This document shows, piece after piece, positions 9,601-17,291 of a DNA stretch of 33,447 nt. The stretch is from Porticoccaceae bacterium (GTDB lineage: Bacteria > Pseudomonadota > Gammaproteobacteria > Pseudomonadales > Porticoccaceae). How positions within the stretch are numbered: position 1 is the first letter of the stretch; every line of letters starts with the position of its first letter. The notes beneath the pieces were generated by a model that was not told where the DNA came from, did no database searches, and was given only the letters and a program-made list of their open reading frames with translations. The position numbers and the translations under genes are program-made. The stretch is taken from positions 1 to 33,447 of the forward strand of contig JAQWIR010000013.1 in assembly GCA_029248755.1 (NCBI GenBank), read 5' to 3'.

Positions 9601-10532
9601 AAGATTTTAAGCAACAGATTAGCGATAATTTACAACAATCAGATAATGATGAAATTAGTCGGCAACACATTACAGAGTGGGATTTTGATCACTTACCGCA
9701 AGAGGTGAGTATTCAGCGCGGTAATATTACTATTAAAGCCTGGCCTTGTCTTAGAGACCATGGCGATTGGGTGGATATAGAGTTACAAGATAACCCGTTA
9801 GTGGCCGAAAACCTTAGTTTGCATGGTCAATTGAGGCTGGCTCTTTTGAAGGGTCGCCAACAGGTTAATTATCTGTCTAAAAATTTGCTAAAAGGTTGTG
9901 ATTTGGCGCTTAAGGCAGCGGCTATTGGTGATCGTCAGTCCTTAGTTACAGCAATCATCAATGCTAGTTTTCAGCAGTCTATGTTTGCTAACGAAACAGC
10001 TGTTCGTGAAAGGGAAGATTTTGAACAACAGTATTCTGAAGGTATGGGTAAAGTAATTGGTATAGCTCAAGAATACGCTGATATTATTCAGTCTCTTCTG
10101 CCCTTACTGCATCAATGTCGCAAACAGATACGAGCAATAAATTTGGCGGGGGTTTACGCTAAGTCTGATATTGAAGCACAGATTGATAGATTGTTTTCAT
10201 TCAAAACGCTGAGTGGTATAAATCGCGAATATATTCTTCAGTATCCGAGATATATTCGTGCGCTTGAAATAAGGCTAGAAAAATTACCTATGCAGATTTC
10301 TAAAGATCGACAGTGGCTAGATGAGATACAACAATTTTTACAGCGCCTTGAAGATTATCAGTCTGCATCACTTTCGAGACAGCTTTCAGTGGAGTTAGAG
10401 TCCTATGAATGGGCGATTGAGGAGTATAGGGTATCCTTATTTGCCCAGCAGTTAGGCACTAAGATGCCCATATCCAGTCAGCGATTAGAAAAAATATGGC
10501 AGAAATTGCATGAGCAATTGAGAAGGTTTTAA
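6609..10532 (+). CDS. hrpA: ATP-dependent RNA helicase HrpA
   Basis: This is a 1307-residue DEAH-box helicase of the long HrpA type, whose E. coli homologue resolves stalled or collided ribosomes. The order of motifs is complete: Walker A GETGSGKT at 113-120, DEAH at 210-213, SAT at 242-244 and motif VI QRAGRCGR at 405-412. The helicase-associated winged-helix and OB-type regions follow in the middle third. The last 600 residues match the DUF3418-type C-terminal region found in HrpA and not in the shorter HrpB. The start ATG is nine bases after the dnaQ stop. Its position as the last gene of the methyltransferase-rnhA-dnaQ run is not the E. coli arrangement and is worth noting, but the protein itself looks standard. 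Confidence 0.97.
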   Translation: MSDSKAGLNLPAKLPFQPKQFRLLESQLLDAVASCDLFRLKQQLKKIQQGANNPDDLALAWKKWSTAVAKSNSWVESRTADFPQISFPELPVSERADEIRDLIKNNQVVVIAGETGSGKTTQLPKICLEAGCGRRGIIGHTQPRRIAARSVASRLAEELKTSLGDKVGYQVRFADQSNRDTLIKLMTDGILLAEIQRDRFLSHYDTIIIDEAHERSLNIDFLLGYLKQILPKRPDLRVIITSATIDVEKFSKHFNNAPIVEVSGRTYPVDIVYDNVDQSAIELDQQIIERLKDIEALGSRGDVLVFLSGEREIRELSLAIRRAQIPHLEVVPLYARLSLAEQRKIFSPHKGRRVVLSTNVAETSLTVPGIGYVIDGGRARLSRYSYRTKVQRLPIESISQASANQRAGRCGRVQKGVCYRLYTEEDFISRSEYTDPEIIRTNLAAVILQMLHARLGDIRDFPFIDKPDSRMINDGYKLLEELQAVDKKGALTRLGKMLVSIPLDPKFARMLIEASKLGSLTELMVITSGLSIQDPRERPADKKQAADLAHKQWLDEQSDFMTLLNIWQHFEEKRQELSRNQFAKYCRAHFISPLRMKEWRDLHHQLHGACRNLGFSDNKQAADYQTIHCALLSGLLGQVANRQDKWEFLGTRNRKLFIFPGSGTSKKPPKWIVASSLMETAKQYALNVASIDPGWLPSLAAHLVKKTYSEPFYHGKNGLVMAKERQTLFGLTIVEAKLTAYGKIAPRDARSVFIQQALVEHGYRGKGRFLNYNQTLVEELQALEDRFRRRDLVVEQKVIYGFYDERVPEGIYNQVAFDKWRKEAELGDKNILKLNRDLLLLRGLSVDEQAQFPEQVSCGGLDFQLSYRFEPGHQEDGVSVAIPLPILHQVPRFFFEWVVPGMLRDKCIALIKSLPKQVRRHFVPVPDFVDKILLSSRAEDRPLTEVLAEQLHRLSGFTVAETDWRLEGLNPWYLMNFILHNENGERVVAGRNLQQLQQDFKQQISDNLQQSDNDEISRQHITEWDFDHLPQEVSIQRGNITIKAWPCLRDHGDWVDIELQDNPLVAENLSLHGQLRLALLKGRQQVNYLSKNLLKGCDLALKAAAIGDRQSLVTAIINASFQQSMFANETAVREREDFEQQYSEGMGKVIGIAQEYADIIQSLLPLLHQCRKQIRAINLAGVYAKSDIEAQIDRLFSFKTLSGINREYILQYPRYIRALEIRLEKLPMQISKDRQWLDEIQQFLQRLEDYQSASLSRQLSVELESYEWAIEEYRVSLFAQQLGTKMPISSQRLEKIWQKLHEQLRRF

Positions 10533-10582
10533 TCCAAAATGTATATATCCGCTTATTTTTTTCATGTATGGGTGGTTAGCGG

Positions 10583-10612
10583 TTGAATCTGTAAGCAATG
10601 AACTATTAGAAT
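10583..10612 (+). promoter_or_regulatory. Candidate sigma70 promoter for mlaA
   Basis: TTGAAT at 10583-10588 and TAGAAT at 10607-10612 are separated by 18 bases. The predicted start is about 20 bases before the mlaA ATG. The overlapping AT-rich TATAATAAA just downstream is an alternative -10 element. This is inferred from consensus only. Confidence 0.45.
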
Positions 10613-10638
10613 ATAATAAACAGGCACAGGGTTAAGAG

Positions 10639-11367
10639 ATGAAACGCACACCTTTAGTTACGAAGCGCATAATATCGATTGTTTTTTTATGGTCATGCGT
10701 CATTTGGTCGTTTTCTGTTGTTGCTGATCAGTCTCTTGAGATGGATCCCTACAAAAACGTCAATCAAAAGGTTTTCAGTTTCAATCAATCATTAGACGAT
10801 AATATTGCTCGTCCAATTGCCCAATTATATACAAAAGTAACACCAGACTTTATTGAGCGTGGTATTGCCAATATGTTTGATAATCTCGATGAGATTACTA
10901 ATGTATTTAATGATTTGTTACAGGGAAAATTCTTGCAAGCTGCAAATGATACTGGACGATTCGCTATCAATAGCTCGTTGGGTGTCGCTGGTTTATTTGA
11001 TGTTGCTTCTTTGCTTAGTTTAAAAAAGAATGATGGCGAGGATTTTGGTCAAACATTAGGTTATTGGGGTGTGCCAGAGGGCGCCTATTTAATGTTGCCG
11101 CTTGTAGGTCCGTCTACCTTGCGTGATGCGCCATCTAGATTTGTGGATAGGATAACGGATCCATTAAAATATTTAGACGATAGTGCTGACCGTATGGCTG
11201 GCTCTGCTTTGAATTTGGTGAATACTCGAGCTTCTTTACTTGAATATGACAATCTGCTTTCGGGCGATAGTTATACTTTAGTTCGTGATGTTTACTTGCA
11301 GAGAAGAGCTTATCAGGTAAAAGATGGCGCTGTTGAAGATGAGTTCGATGATCTTGATGATTACTAG
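10639..11367 (+). CDS. mlaA: Outer-membrane phospholipid-transport protein MlaA (VacJ)
   Basis: MlaA sits in the outer membrane and removes phospholipids from its outer leaflet, handing them to the periplasmic MlaC shuttle. The 242 residues include the family core: DPYKNVNQKVFSFN at the start of the mature protein, then NMFDNLDEITNVFNDLLQGK, FAINSSLGVAGLFDVA, GEDFGQTLGYWGVPEG and LMLPLVGPSTLRD. An N-terminal signal sequence is clear, but a good lipobox is not. The only Cys (residue 20) lies within LWSC in the middle of the hydrophobic stretch, and a signal peptidase I site after VVA (before Asp30) looks better. The C-terminus is very acidic (EDEFDDLDDY). The mlaBCDEF genes are not in the window. 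A Shine-Dalgarno-like TAAGAG precedes the ATG. Confidence 0.95.
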   Translation: MKRTPLVTKRIISIVFLWSCVIWSFSVVADQSLEMDPYKNVNQKVFSFNQSLDDNIARPIAQLYTKVTPDFIERGIANMFDNLDEITNVFNDLLQGKFLQAANDTGRFAINSSLGVAGLFDVASLLSLKKNDGEDFGQTLGYWGVPEGAYLMLPLVGPSTLRDAPSRFVDRITDPLKYLDDSADRMAGSALNLVNTRASLLEYDNLLSGDSYTLVRDVYLQRRAYQVKDGAVEDEFDDLDDY

Positions 11368-11396
11368 TTTTGGTCAACGCAATAGAGTCACTGTTG

Positions 11397-11402
11397 TATA
11401 AT
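11397..11402 (+). promoter_or_regulatory. Candidate -10 element upstream of the phosphatase gene
   Basis: A perfect TATAAT lies 41 bases before the start of the receiver/PP2C gene, but no convincing -35 is found at 16-19 bases upstream. It could be a weak internal promoter in the mlaA operon. Confidence 0.3.
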
Positions 11403-11443
11403 TATAATAATGCTAATGATTGCACTAATAAAGTGAAGGCTCA

Positions 11444-12625
11444 ATGAGTGAGTTAAATGGCCCGGTGATTGTTGTAGATGACAATACCAAGGCAACACAA
11501 AGTTTGTTGGCAACTTTCCAGTCTGTTGGCTGGGAATGTCTGAGCGCTAAAAATCTTGATAATCTTCAAAATATTTGTACTGACCCCCTTAACCAACCGA
11601 TTATTTTGACCTCCCAAACCATCAAAGATCAAAACTTTGATGATCAATTTATAAGCTCTCTTTGTGATGATTATTTAGTGGTGATTGCTCTAGATGACCA
11701 GTCTAGTGGAAGTGAGGCTCATTATTTTAGGTTGGGTGCTTCAGATATCTTAGAGTCTAATTCGGCCAAGCATGATATCGCGTCCATGTTCATACGTTTG
11801 TCTAAGCTTGCCTCGGTTCGGGGTCGGCAGCGGAAGTATGCTGAGCGTCTACAGAGTATTAATAGTAAATTACAGCAAAGTATTAAGCTCTTGGAGCATG
11901 ATCAAAAAGCGGGTCTAGAGATTCAGAAAAATTTGATGCCAGAGGGCCCACTTCGTTGCGGTGATATTGAAATTGCACACTCGATGGCACCCTCACTTTA
12001 TCTCAGTGGTGACTGTGTCGGATATCAATTTGTTTTGGGCCGCTATTTGTTATTTTATTTTGTCGATGTATCTGGACATGGCGCTTCGTCAGCATTTGTC
12101 ACAGTATTGTTACACTTTATTGCCGGTCGAATTATTCGTCGACATGCGCGTGAAAAACAATATGATGCGCTAGCGCTGGCACCAGAGGGATTAGTGGAGT
12201 CGATTAACCAGCAGTTATTGAATACGGAGCTAGATAAGCATCTAACTATTGTTGCTGGGTCGCTAGATACAGAGACACGAAAATTGCGATATGTTGTTGG
12301 CGCACACCAGCCTTCACCTATATTAATAGTAGATGGTGACGCCCAGTATTTACCGGGTAAAGGTAAGCCTGCAGGTATCTTTAAAGACGCGACATGGGCA
12401 GTTGAAGAAATACAGTTACCCGAAAAATTTGCTTTGGTGCTGTTGTCTGATGGTGTTTTTGAGTTATTGCCGGGTAAAGACCTAATTGATAAAGAGACCC
12501 GATTGTTGCGCTATTTAAGCAATAGATCGGTAAGTGTTAAATCACTTAAAAAGGGTTTGTTTATTGAGGGTATTAAAGACCTTCAGGATGATGTATCCGT
12601 GCTTTTGTTAACCGGAGGTTCTTAG
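11444..12625 (+). CDS. PP2C/SpoIIE-type serine phosphatase with degenerate receiver domain
   Basis: The protein has 393 residues in three parts. Residues 1-115 resemble a CheY-like receiver with the acidic pair Asp12-Asp13. At the expected phospho-acceptor position after strand three (PIILTSQ) there is Ser57 rather than Asp, and the conserved Lys after strand five is replaced by Glu104 (DILES). It is therefore probably a pseudo-receiver. Residues 120-165 form a helical linker. Residues 165-393 are a SpoIIE-type PP2C phosphatase with its metal-binding residues present: Asp190 (SGD), Asp208 (DVSGHG), Asp336 (SDG) and Asp381-Asp382 (QDDVSVLLL). Such enzymes dephosphorylate STAS-domain antagonists, and the next gene encodes one. 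The ATG start is preceded by GTGAAGG. A response regulator downstream of vacJ is, as far as I recall, also seen in Pseudomonas. Confidence 0.88.
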   Translation: MSELNGPVIVVDDNTKATQSLLATFQSVGWECLSAKNLDNLQNICTDPLNQPIILTSQTIKDQNFDDQFISSLCDDYLVVIALDDQSSGSEAHYFRLGASDILESNSAKHDIASMFIRLSKLASVRGRQRKYAERLQSINSKLQQSIKLLEHDQKAGLEIQKNLMPEGPLRCGDIEIAHSMAPSLYLSGDCVGYQFVLGRYLLFYFVDVSGHGASSAFVTVLLHFIAGRIIRRHAREKQYDALALAPEGLVESINQQLLNTELDKHLTIVAGSLDTETRKLRYVVGAHQPSPILIVDGDAQYLPGKGKPAGIFKDATWAVEEIQLPEKFALVLLSDGVFELLPGKDLIDKETRLLRYLSNRSVSVKSLKKGLFIEGIKDLQDDVSVLLLTGGS

Positions 12626-12626
12626 C

Positions 12627-13115
12627 TTGACTCAGGGGAAAATATTAATTTCTGATAAGGCGGATAACTATCTTTTAAAGTTAGTGGGTGATGTACGCTT
12701 AACGCTTAGTGGCACTTTAAACCGTTACATGGAAATACTTTTTGGTAAAAACCAAGTGAAAAGTGTTGTAGTGGATATGCTCGATGCTGAGGGTGTTGAT
12801 AGCACCACCCTTGGATTGATTGCCAAGCTGGGCTTACACTGCCGTGAATGCTATCAGATGAATGTTAAGTTATTTTGTCAAAACCCTTCTATTATTCGTA
12901 CCCTTGAATGCATGGGTTTTGATGAAATTATTGATATTTTCCAACAATCACCTGATGATTTTGATACAGAGTTGCAAAGTCTGGAAGAAATTCCTGCAGG
13001 TGTCGATGAGATTCGTCAGCAGGTAATTGAGGCGCATAAATTACTACTTAGGCTCAACCCTCAAAATAGCGCAGAATTTACTGATTTAATTAATGCCCTC
13101 GAATCAGAACAATAA
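12627..13115 (+). CDS. STAS-domain protein, anti-sigma factor antagonist-like
   Basis: This 162-residue protein has a STAS domain at about residues 5-100, with the signature VVVDMLDAEGVDSTTLGL. Ser59 occupies the place where SpoIIAA-type antagonists are phosphorylated. A helical C-terminal extension (about 105-162) ends in LINALESEQ. It starts with TTG one base after the stop of the phosphatase gene and is served by a good GGAGG at 12614-12618, so the two are translationally coupled. The natural reading is a partner-switching pair: the phosphatase removes phosphate from Ser59 and the freed STAS protein binds a kinase or anti-sigma factor. No HATPase-type kinase is encoded in the window. The overall architecture recalls HsbA of Pseudomonas. 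It ends convergently with the LysR gene. Confidence 0.87.
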   Translation: MTQGKILISDKADNYLLKLVGDVRLTLSGTLNRYMEILFGKNQVKSVVVDMLDAEGVDSTTLGLIAKLGLHCRECYQMNVKLFCQNPSIIRTLECMGFDEIIDIFQQSPDDFDTELQSLEEIPAGVDEIRQQVIEAHKLLLRLNPQNSAEFTDLINALESEQ

Positions 13116-13125
13116 ATCTGGCTTA

Positions 13126-13989
13126 TCACTGCTGTTCAAGCATCCTAATAAAAGCCACTGCTGCATTAGATAGACTGCGTTTAGTATGGTGAATATAGCC
13201 CAGTTTGCGCGCAATTTGGGTCATTTCACTTGGCATTACATGTAGATTTTTAATAAGAGTCTTTGGGAGCATGCTCCAACCTAGTCCAATTTCAACCATG
13301 GTACTGATTGTCTCTAGAAAGTTGGTAGACATTGGTGCTTTTAATGGCACGCCTTGAGCTTCAAAAAGCGTTTGAATAATGCGTCCTGTATAGGTATTGA
13401 TCCCAGGCAGTATCACTGGGTATTGCGCTAAATCTTTAAGATTGGGCTGTTTTATTTTCGCCAGTGCGTGGTCTGGTGCACAGATAAACTTTAAAGGGTC
13501 AGTCCATATTTTTTGACTGTAAATATTTGGATGTTGTTCTAAAGCGAGTGTAATCACAGCAACTTCTGACTTGCCTTGAAGTACCTGTTCGTAGGCTTTT
13601 TCAGAATCCATAAATTCAATATCCAGAATTACTTCGGGGTATTGGCGTGCAAACGCTTTAAGAATAGGTGGCAAGCGGTGAAGACCAAGATGATGGCTTA
13701 TAGCTAAATGCAAAGTACCGTTGGTATTACCAGATAAATCATTAATAGCCTGAACCGCCGCTGCATATTCTTGAAGTATATGCTGGGCTCTTGGAAGTAA
13801 TGCGTTTCCCGCCTCTGTAAGGCTGACTTGTCGGGCAATCCGATCAAATAACCGTTTTCCTGTCTGATGCTCTAGGCTTGCAATACGCTTGCTTACAGCG
13901 GACTGAGTTAGGTGTAATTGTTCTGCAGCATCCGAAAATGAGGCACAGTTGGCAACAGTAACAAACGCTTTTAAACTCTGATTATCCAT
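13126..13989 (-). CDS. LysR-type transcriptional regulator divergent from leuC
   Basis: A 287-residue LysR family regulator. The winged helix-turn-helix is at about residues 2-60, with FSDAAEQLHLTQSAVSKRIASLE as the recognition region and LFDR and VSLTEAG in the usual places. A substrate-binding domain follows from about residue 90 (LHLAISHHLGLHRLPPIL). It lies head-to-head with leuC across 112 bases that hold two palindromes of LysR-box form (T-N11-A). The same placement is known upstream of leuCD in Pseudomonas. It probably controls leuCDB, its own gene, or both; the effector is unknown. Confidence 0.93.
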   Translation of the reverse strand: MDNQSLKAFVTVANCASFSDAAEQLHLTQSAVSKRIASLEHQTGKRLFDRIARQVSLTEAGNALLPRAQHILQEYAAAVQAINDLSGNTNGTLHLAISHHLGLHRLPPILKAFARQYPEVILDIEFMDSEKAYEQVLQGKSEVAVITLALEQHPNIYSQKIWTDPLKFICAPDHALAKIKQPNLKDLAQYPVILPGINTYTGRIIQTLFEAQGVPLKAPMSTNFLETISTMVEIGLGWSMLPKTLIKNLHVMPSEMTQIARKLGYIHHTKRSLSNAAVAFIRMLEQQ

Positions 13990-14005
13990 GGCTTGAATTT
14001 AATGT

Positions 14006-14020
14006 ATTCTTATTAGGAAT
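14006..14020. promoter_or_regulatory. Candidate LysR operator (palindrome 1)
   Basis: The 15-base sequence ATTCTTATTAGGAAT is a near-perfect inverted repeat (one mismatched pair) of the T-N11-A type. It lies 16 bases upstream of the LysR start codon, in the divergent gap. Confidence 0.5.
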
Positions 14021-14036
14021 CATAAATATGAAAAAT

Positions 14037-14051
14037 ATGAATTTATTTCAT
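14037..14051. promoter_or_regulatory. Candidate LysR operator (palindrome 2)
   Basis: ATGAA and TTCAT form an inverted repeat across five bases, again T-N11-A in form. It is centred 31 bases after the first palindrome (about three helical turns) and 50 bases before the leuC start, a typical recognition/activation site pair for a LysR protein. Confidence 0.45.
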
Positions 14052-14101
14052 CATAAAGTATTAGTAAACTAAGCGCAATATTAGAAATTTAGGAGAACAG
14101 C

Positions 14102-15535
14102 ATGTCGCAAACAACAGTCTATGACAAACTGTGGGATAGCCATTTGGTTAAACAAAATGCAGATGGTTCTGCGCTTATATACATAGACCGCCACATTCTT
14201 CATGAGGTGACATCGCCGCAAGCGTTTGAAGGTCTGCGTATTGCTGGGCGAAAGCCATGGCGCTTGGATACTAATCTAGCTACGCCTGATCACAATATAT
14301 CTACCGATCCCACTGAGCGTGCCGCAGGAGTTGCTGGTATTCCGGATAATACCTCGCGCATTCAGGTTCAGACTCTAGATGATAACTGCGATCATTTTGG
14401 CATTAAAGAATTCAAAATGAACGAAATGGGGCAGGGAATTGTTCATGTAATGGGTCCTGAATTAGGCGCTACTATGCCTGGGTTAACGGTTGTTTGTGGA
14501 GATTCCCATACTGCCACTCATGGTGCATTGGCTTGTTTAGCTCATGGTATTGGAACATCTGAGGTTGAGCATGTGTTGGCTTCACAGTGCCTTGTGACCA
14601 AGAAAATGAAAAATATGCGAGTTACTGTTGATGGTGTTTTGGGTGCGGGTGTTACACCTAAAGATGTGGTGTTAGCCATTATCGCTAAAATCGGTACGGC
14701 GGGTGGAAATGGCCATGCGATTGAATTTGCTGGTTCGGTTTTTAGAGATATGTCTATTGAAGGACGGATGACTGTTTGCAATATGGCTATTGAGGCTGGT
14801 GCTCGGGTAGGTTTAGTGGCGGTTGATGAAAAAACTATTGATTACTGTCGTGGGCGTAAATTTATGCCTGCAGGTGAATCATTTGCAAAAGCGGCTGAGT
14901 ATTGGCGTACCTTAGTCAGTGATGCTGATGCAGTTTTTGACACTGAAGTCCATATGAATGGCAGTGAAATTGCCCCTCAGGTATCTTGGGGTACCTCGCC
15001 AGAGATGGTAGTTCCCGTGACCGGGAATATTCCAAGAGTAGAGGATCAAATAGACGCTGTGAAAAAGAAAGGTGTCGAACGAGCCTTGGAATATATGGGG
15101 CTAGAAGGTGGAGCACCTATTAGTTCAGTGGCAGTGGATCGCGTATTTATAGGATCTTGCACTAATTCTCGTATTGAAGATATGAGAGCCGCGGCGGCGG
15201 TAGTCGAGGGTCGCACTGTATCGGATTCAATTAAGCAAGCGTTGGTTGTTCCGGGTTCTCAGATGGTTAAAGAACAGGCAGAGGCAGAGGGCTTGGATAG
15301 AATATTTATTGAAGCTGGCTTAGATTGGCGCGAACCCGGATGTTCAATGTGTTTGGCAATGAATGCAGACAAATTAGGTGCCGGTGAGCACTGTGCATCA
15401 ACCTCTAACCGTAATTTTGAGGGTCGACAAGGAAATGGCGGCCGTACTCATTTAATGAGTCCTGAAATGGCTGCTGCAGCTGCTATTACAGGACATATTG
15501 TGGATGTTCGAGAATTTACTGGAGATCAATCATGA
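14102..15535 (+). CDS. leuC: 3-isopropylmalate dehydratase, large subunit
   Basis: LeuC and LeuD together isomerise 2-isopropylmalate to 3-isopropylmalate in leucine synthesis. This 477-residue protein has the three cysteines that hold the [4Fe-4S] cluster: Cys353 in IGSCTNSR, and Cys414 and Cys417 in GCSMC. Family sequences such as [11 protein letters not shown] and the [13 protein letters not shown] region are present. The start is supported by AGGAGA five bases before the ATG. The stop overlaps leuD by four bases (ATGA), ensuring coupled translation of the two subunits. leuA is not nearby. Confidence 0.98.
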   Translation: MSQTTVYDKLWDSHLVKQNADGSALIYIDRHILHEVTSPQAFEGLRIAGRKPWRLDTNLATPDHNISTDPTERAAGVAGIPDNTSRIQVQTLDDNCDHFGIKEFKMNEMGQGIVHVMGPELGATMPGLTVVCGDSHTATHGALACLAHGIGTSEVEHVLASQCLVTKKMKNMRVTVDGVLGAGVTPKDVVLAIIAKIGTAGGNGHAIEFAGSVFRDMSIEGRMTVCNMAIEAGARVGLVAVDEKTIDYCRGRKFMPAGESFAKAAEYWRTLVSDADAVFDTEVHMNGSEIAPQVSWGTSPEMVVPVTGNIPRVEDQIDAVKKKGVERALEYMGLEGGAPISSVAVDRVFIGSCTNSRIEDMRAAAAVVEGRTVSDSIKQALVVPGSQMVKEQAEAEGLDRIFIEAGLDWREPGCSMCLAMNADKLGAGEHCASTSNRNFEGRQGNGGRTHLMSPEMAAAAAITGHIVDVREFTGDQS

Positions 15536-16179
15536 AGGCATTTACTCAGCACTCGGGTTTAGTCGGTCCAATGGATCGCGCTAATGTGGATACTGATATG
15601 ATTATCCCCAAACAGTTTTTAAAATCTATTAAGCGCAGTGGCTTCGGTCCTAATCTATTTGATGAATTGCGTTATATGGATGAGGGACAGCCGGGTCAGG
15701 ATTGCACTCATCGTCCAGTTAACCCAGATTTCCCACTCAATTTACCCCGTTATAGTGGTGCCTCTATCCTGTTGGCGAGAAAAAACTTTGGTTGTGGTTC
15801 CAGCCGTGAGCATGCACCTTGGGCATTGGAAGACTATGGGTTTAGAGCCGTTATAGCACCTAGTTATGCAGATATTTTTTATAATAACTGCTTTAAAAAT
15901 GGCTTGCTTCCAGTGATTTTGAGTGAGCAACAGTTGGATGTTTTGTTTGCTGAAATGTACGCAGACGAGGGTTACCAGTTAACAATCGATTTGGTAGAGC
16001 AGACAGTTGTTTGCCCTAATGGCGAGAGATTTGCATTTGAAATTGATCAATTTCGCAAAGATTGTTTAGTCAACGGCTTAGACGAAATTGGATTAACGTT
16101 ACAGTCTGCGCAAGCAATAAAAGATTATGAAAAAACTCGGGCCGCACAACAGCCTTGGGTATTTGGAGCAATTAAATAA
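15532..16179 (+). CDS. leuD: 3-isopropylmalate dehydratase, small subunit
   Basis: LeuD provides the swivel domain of the isopropylmalate isomerase and completes the active site of LeuC. The 215 residues are the usual length. Diagnostic segments are the [12 protein letters not shown] start region, the [15 protein letters not shown] active-site loop and [17 protein letters not shown]. It overlaps leuC by four bases and leuB by one base (TAATG), so leuC, leuD and leuB form one translational unit. Confidence 0.98.
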   Translation: MKAFTQHSGLVGPMDRANVDTDMIIPKQFLKSIKRSGFGPNLFDELRYMDEGQPGQDCTHRPVNPDFPLNLPRYSGASILLARKNFGCGSSREHAPWALEDYGFRAVIAPSYADIFYNNCFKNGLLPVILSEQQLDVLFAEMYADEGYQLTIDLVEQTVVCPNGERFAFEIDQFRKDCLVNGLDEIGLTLQSAQAIKDYEKTRAAQQPWVFGAIK

Positions 16180-17252
16180 TGGCAAAACAAGTATTAGTAT
16201 TACCCGGAGATAATATTGGGCCAGAAATTGTCGCTGAAGCAGTCAAGGTGCTTCAGCGTGTGGATGAAATTTTTGGGTTGGATATTCAATTGGATTACGC
16301 CCATTTAGGGGGTGCGGGATTGGATGCAGAAGGCTCGCCCTGCCCACCGCAGACATTAGAAAAAGCACGTGCATCTGATGCCATCTTATTAGGCGCTGTG
16401 GGCGGTCCTCAGTGGGATAATGTCGAACGTCATTTACGCCCCGAAAAAGGGTTGCTGACTATTCGTTCAGAGCTAGATCTGTTTGGCAATTTACGTCCAG
16501 CAATTATGTATCCGCAGCTGGCCCATGCATCGTCATTAAAGCCAGAATTTGTTTCTGGCTTGGATATCTTAATTGTCCGCGAATTAGTGGGGGGTATTTA
16601 TTTTGGTGAGCCAAGAGGTATTCGCACCTTAGAAGATGGTCAGCGCGAGGGCTATAACACCTATAAATACAATGAATCTGAAATTAGACGCATTGGTAAG
16701 ATGGCCTTTGAAGCCGCTATGGTCAGAAATAAGCGGTTGTGTTCGGTTGATAAGTCTAATGTTTTAGAAGCAACGGTGCTTTGGCGTGAAATTATTAGCG
16801 ATATGGCTGTGGATTATCCTGAAGTTGAGTTGAGTCATATGTATGTCGATAATGCGGCTATGCAGTTGGTAATGAACCCCAAACAGTTTGATGTGGTGGT
16901 TACTGGTAATATGTTTGGCGATATTTTATCGGATACAGCGGCAATGTTAACCGGCTCAATTGGCATGTTGCCCTCGGCGTCATTGGATAAGGATGGTGGC
17001 GGTATGTATGAACCCTGCCATGGTTCGGCACCCGATATCGCCGGTCAGAGTATTGCTAATCCACTGGCAACTATTTTGTCAGTGGCGATGATGCTTCGAT
17101 ATTCGCTGAATGCATCAGAGGCTGCAAATGCTATCGAACAAGCAGTCAGTCAGGTTTTGGATAGTGGCTTGAGGACTGCTGATATTCAAACTGAGGGTTG
17201 CAAGTTAGTAGGCACCGTTGAAATGGGCGATGCAGTGGTTGCAGCCCTATAA
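16179..17252 (+). CDS. leuB: 3-isopropylmalate dehydrogenase
   Basis: LeuB oxidises and decarboxylates 3-isopropylmalate to 2-oxoisocaproate, using NAD. The 357-residue sequence has the family landmarks: [11 protein letters not shown] at the start, [19 protein letters not shown] and the substrate-binding [12 protein letters not shown]. It also has [15 protein letters not shown], the Asp-rich metal-binding region [12 protein letters not shown] and the NAD-binding [12 protein letters not shown]. The start ATG shares one base with the leuD stop codon. asd follows after 39 bases. Confidence 0.98.
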   Translation: MAKQVLVLPGDNIGPEIVAEAVKVLQRVDEIFGLDIQLDYAHLGGAGLDAEGSPCPPQTLEKARASDAILLGAVGGPQWDNVERHLRPEKGLLTIRSELDLFGNLRPAIMYPQLAHASSLKPEFVSGLDILIVRELVGGIYFGEPRGIRTLEDGQREGYNTYKYNESEIRRIGKMAFEAAMVRNKRLCSVDKSNVLEATVLWREIISDMAVDYPEVELSHMYVDNAAMQLVMNPKQFDVVVTGNMFGDILSDTAAMLTGSIGMLPSASLDKDGGGMYEPCHGSAPDIAGQSIANPLATILSVAMMLRYSLNASEAANAIEQAVSQVLDSGLRTADIQTEGCKLVGTVEMGDAVVAAL

Positions 17253-17291
17253 ATAAATTTTTGTAATCAAGATCGAGAAAAGGTTATACCC

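Noticed and set aside
9272-9670. 132-codon Cys/Ser-rich minus-strand frame inside hrpA
   Set aside because: The composition is an artefact of the reverse complement of Gln/Leu-rich helicase codons; hrpA is continuous across it.
11961-12173. 70-codon overlapping frame inside the phosphatase gene
   Set aside because: It is out of frame with a clear PP2C domain and has no start signal.
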